Part shown: one piece after another, positions 61,688-64,000 of the stretch
Numbering within the stretch: the first letter of the stretch is position 1
Layout: every line of letters starts with the position of its first letter
NCBI GenBank assembly: GCA_947448415.1
Contig: CANFMT010000013.1
Location: 1-64,000, forward strand
Reading direction: 5' to 3'
DNA length: 64,000 nt
Source of the DNA: Burkholderiaceae bacterium
Lineage (GTDB): Bacteria; Pseudomonadota; Gammaproteobacteria; Burkholderiales; Burkholderiaceae
Translations under genes and position numbers: made by a program
The notes under the pieces: generated by a model
The model's database searches: none
The model's input: the letters and a program-made list of their open reading frames with translations, nothing else
What the model was told of the DNA's origin: nothing

Positions 61688-62586
61688 AACTCAGTGGTAT
61701 ATCGCACTATGAAGCGGCGATCTTCAATAAAGCCATTCTTAATTTCCATATCGCGACCATATTGCAAGCTGATTCTGCCAAAAGGGTAATAAGCTAAAGC
61801 GCTTAATAAGTATCTCTGTGTGTTCACCACGTTATTTTGGTAATTGTTTCCAATGGTTGTAGCGCCACCAGCTACGTAAAAATAGGATGCCCCAATGGTA
61901 TAGGTCTGATTGATTTTGTAGATGGGACCAAGTTGAGTCGTAGTCAATGGTTTTTGCGTAAGTGATGTATTGGTTGCAGATAAGCAGGCTGCTGCGCACT
62001 GGCTATTCCCACCAAACCACATGGTGTCAACTGCGATCATGCCGTCTAGGTCGCCAATGATAGGCTGTTGGTAACCCATTTGAATATCTGATTTATAGCG
62101 GTTCTCACCCACATTGAAAGGCTGTTGACTCTTATAGCTTCCAGTCGGTGCTGTTAGATAGCCGGCAATACCTAAATAGCGACGATTCTCGCGATCGTGA
62201 TAGGGCCAAATAGCTGTTGCAACAGTGAGATCGCCGATCCCTGTATCTGTCGGATACATTGCAAGTGAGCCTGCGGGTTTGATGCTGCCATAAGGAAGTT
62301 GCAAATAAGATACCGCTGGTAAATCCTGAATAGCATAAGAAGTTATCAAACGCAGAATGGCGCTTTGGGTACCTATATCTGGGTTTGCGTATTGCCTTGT
62401 TGATCTAGTTGAGCCCAACGCCGAACCATTTTTGTAGAAAGTGCTGTTATCAGTATTGACGTAGCTCACCATCACGTGATTTTTCCCTGGTAATGGCGCA
62501 ACGATATCATTGGGTTGCAAATCAATCGCCAATGCGGTTAATGGCAGTGATAGTAATGTATAGGCAAGTAATCTTAAAAACGTCAT
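61684..62586 (-). CDS. Outer-membrane protein of the phenol-degradation MetA family
   Basis: The track's start at 62790 adds 68 unsupported residues; ATG at 62586 (MTFLRLLAYTLLSLPLTALA) begins a clear signal peptide, giving 300 residues. The rest shows barrel-type strands with GDLTVATAIWPYH and YLGIAGYLTAPTGSYKSQ, matching the PF13557 (Phenol_MetA_deg) family by recall. Such proteins are thought to admit hydrophobic substrates. It is convergent with msrQ. Confidence 0.75.
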   Translation of the reverse strand: MTFLRLLAYTLLSLPLTALAIDLQPNDIVAPLPGKNHVMVSYVNTDNSTFYKNGSALGSTRSTRQYANPDIGTQSAILRLITSYAIQDLPAVSYLQLPYGSIKPAGSLAMYPTDTGIGDLTVATAIWPYHDRENRRYLGIAGYLTAPTGSYKSQQPFNVGENRYKSDIQMGYQQPIIGDLDGMIAVDTMWFGGNSQCAAACLSATNTSLTQKPLTTTQLGPIYKINQTYTIGASYFYVAGGATTIGNNYQNNVVNTQRYLLSALAYYPFGRISLQYGRDMEIKNGFIEDRRFIVRYTTEF

Positions 62587-62673
62587 GTGAATATTGTAAT
62601 TAATTGAAGCGCAAAAGGTAAATTTGCTCGTAGTTGTCATCATATGGGATCTGCACTCGCCTACAATAGGCAG

Positions 62674-62997
62674 ATGAGATCCACCTATTTGAGGCTTAGC
62701 TGTTTTTTGCTCCTGATTGGGGCTTACACACATGTGTGCGCCCAAGCGAGTCAAAGCATGCAGACTTACTCCCCCTATACGCCCGAGCAATTGCGAGAAC
62801 TAAATAGTCAGCCTATTTTCCCTGTAGAGGGGCCAATGGGGCCAGTCGGCCCAGGTGCTCAAGTGCTGAGTCCAAAGAATAAGTCCTCTATTGACTCTAA
62901 GTTTTTCCAGCAACCCGAAGGTGAGGAAGAGGCAGAATCTCTTGAAACAGAATCCGCTGAGCCTTATCAGCCAATGAGCCCAGTATTTACTTTCTAA
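62674..62997 (+). CDS. Small exported proline- and glutamate-rich protein
   Basis: The track starts at 62644, but ATG at 62674 (MRSTYLRLSCFLLLIGAYTHVCAQ) begins a signal peptide, giving 107 residues. The mature part is disordered, with a short Gly-Pro-x stretch (EGPMGPVGPG) and an acidic segment (EGEEEAESLETE). No family recognised. Convergent with the SRAP gene. Confidence 0.6.
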   Translation: MRSTYLRLSCFLLLIGAYTHVCAQASQSMQTYSPYTPEQLRELNSQPIFPVEGPMGPVGPGAQVLSPKNKSSIDSKFFQQPEGEEEAESLETESAEPYQPMSPVFTF

Positions 62998-63020
62998 TTT
63001 GTCTGGCGCGACAAATTGGC

Positions 63021-63641
63021 TTAAGCAAAACTCAGCTCAGGCATTGAATCTATTTGCAAGAGAGATCTAGCGGTATCGGGAGTTGCATTTAGCCATTGGT
63101 CAAATAGCTCAGGGCGAAGTGGTACTACGGTACGTTTTTCATCATCTGGTTTATGAAGTCGTCTCATGATCGAATGATCGCTTGCATCAATGGTTAACAT
63201 TGAAAATGACACAATCAGCTCACCAGTTTCTGGTTCTGTCCAAGTATCCCAGATAGAGGCAATCGCCATGGGCTCACCATTTGTTTGCTGAATGCCTGTC
63301 CGTACTGCTTTACCGGATTCATAAGAAGGTTCATAAAACATTTCGGCAAGGGTAAGTGCATAGTGACGTTTTGACCAAGCATGTTTATAAGAAGGTTTTT
63401 CGCCGACGGTTTCAGTTCTGGCGTTATACGTTTTTCTTCCGAAATCTTCATCTTTTGCCCACGATGGAATAAGTCCAAAACGAGCTAATCCGATAGCGGT
63501 ACGTCCGGTATTGTGGCTTTTGAGCACTATTGGTCCGGGGTAGGTGGGAAATACATCATGACTCGCAGACATCGGAAGATCAAGGTCAAAATGGCTTTTG
63601 ACCCAATCTATATTGGGTGTGGTGAGGTATTGAACACACAT
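63021..63641 (-). CDS. SRAP/HMCES-type protein (YedK-like)
   Basis: A 206-residue protein. The N-terminal Met-Cys2 would expose Cys2 after Met removal, the active residue that crosslinks abasic DNA in HMCES. TYNARTETVGEKPSY and the closing RRLHKPDDEKRTVVPL match the family Asn and His positions; the usual FYEW is FYEP here. It protects single-stranded abasic sites during replication stress. Confidence 0.85.
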   Translation of the reverse strand: MCVQYLTTPNIDWVKSHFDLDLPMSASHDVFPTYPGPIVLKSHNTGRTAIGLARFGLIPSWAKDEDFGRKTYNARTETVGEKPSYKHAWSKRHYALTLAEMFYEPSYESGKAVRTGIQQTNGEPMAIASIWDTWTEPETGELIVSFSMLTIDASDHSIMRRLHKPDDEKRTVVPLRPELFDQWLNATPDTARSLLQIDSMPELSFA

Positions 63642-63722
63642 GCTTTTATTCTACTGCGGCTATCAGGATTACTGCACTCTGCTCCTGTTAATATTAGGCC
63701 TATCTTTTAGAGAGCCCCGTAC

Positions 63723-64000
63723 ATGAAACTATTTATTTCCCGACTCCAGTTCACAATGATCAGCATTTTTGCTGGCGCTGTTTTGACTGGAACATTGATA
63801 TCTCCGCTCCATGCTCAGCAAAGTGGTTTACCAATAAATGCAGCTGCATCGGTTAACGGCACCATCATTACTAATGATATGGTTGAGCAGGGCATTAAGA
63901 TGGCTCTTTCCCAAGGGCAAAAAGATTCTCCTGAATTACGCAAAGCAGTTATTCAAAAATTTATTGAAGTATTACTGCTCTCTCAACAAGCCGAAAAAGA
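63723..64000 (+). CDS. SurA-like peptidyl-prolyl isomerase/chaperone (3' partial)
   Basis: ATG at 63723, open to the window end (93 codons), absent from the ORF track because no stop is reached. A signal peptide ends near LHAQQS (residue 32). VNGTIITNDMVEQGIKM and LRKAVIQKFIEVLLLSQQA match the N-terminal SurA domain, which chaperones outer-membrane proteins. Full-length SurA is longer; downstream PPIase domains are not in the window. Confidence 0.75.
   Translation, partial: MKLFISRLQFTMISIFAGAVLTGTLISPLHAQQSGLPINAAASVNGTIITNDMVEQGIKMALSQGQKDSPELRKAVIQKFIEVLLLSQQAEK

Noticed and set aside
1-64000. Possible tRNA, rRNA, CRISPR, IS elements or frameshifted genes
   Set aside because: I read through intergenic regions and saw no cloverleaf ends, regular spacers, transposase motifs or split conserved frames; a tRNAscan and ISfinder search would settle it.

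Overview
The window looks like the chromosome of a small-genome freshwater betaproteobacterium, most plausibly Polynucleobacter or a close relative in Burkholderiaceae. The reasons are moderate-to-low GC, tight gene packing, and families typical of Burkholderiales: CysI followed by a DUF934 protein, monomeric NADP isocitrate dehydrogenase, DarP, DUF2889, a LivM-LivG fusion and MsrP/MsrQ. This is inference from gene content; no rRNA or other marker is present. I saw no tRNA, rRNA, CRISPR array, insertion sequence, prophage or clearly broken gene.

Bases 1-18065 are a surface-polysaccharide region. Its first part (about 1369-6375) is strikingly AT-rich. It holds a GT-A glycosyltransferase cut by the window edge, a MORN-type lipoprotein, a large GT-C-like membrane protein, a GtrB-like polyprenyl-phosphate glycosyltransferase and a methyltransferase. 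From a good sigma70-type promoter near 6296 runs a tightly overlapping operon: epimerase, SDR, Gfo/Idh oxidoreductase, then heptose kinase (HddA), nucleotidyltransferase (HddC), SIS isomerase (GmhA-like), phosphatase (GmhB) and transaldolase. This is a near-complete route to an activated D-glycero-D-manno-heptose, with a local enzyme able to make its sedoheptulose-7-phosphate precursor. Two glycosyltransferases follow, then a convergent three-gene module (GT-C-like protein, GtrB-like transferase, SDR).

Bases 18066-33000 are mixed housekeeping and accessory genes: APS kinase, a DUF3108 protein, a ChaA-type antiporter, a siroheme and sulfite-reductase cassette (CbiX, CobA, DUF934, CysI), a serine hydrolase, a HigBA toxin-antitoxin pair with a promoter that predicts a leaderless toxin mRNA, small membrane proteins, an HdeD-like protein, an acyltransferase, DarP, a GMC oxidoreductase and an EamA transporter. 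Bases 32785-37668 are a branched-chain amino-acid ABC transporter, with an internal terminator after the binding-protein gene.

Bases 37742-42886 contain the most system-like locus. Two Fur-box-like palindromes precede an operon of an outer-membrane barrel, an exported FMN-binding protein, ApbE flavin transferase and a four-helix histidine-rich membrane protein. I read it as an iron-controlled, flavinylated electron-transfer system of the cell envelope. A TSUP transporter and two unknown membrane proteins lie beside it.

Bases 42878-64000 carry a secreted nuclease, a lytic transglycosylase, an FKBP, an MFS transporter, monomeric Icd with a structured 5' leader, a BLUF blue-light sensor, several periplasmic or molybdenum redox enzymes (MsrP, IorA/IorB-like oxidoreductase, MsrQ), a Tat-exported FAH-family protein next to a binding protein, RsuA, a pterin dehydratase, a SRAP protein and the start of a SurA-like chaperone that runs off the end.
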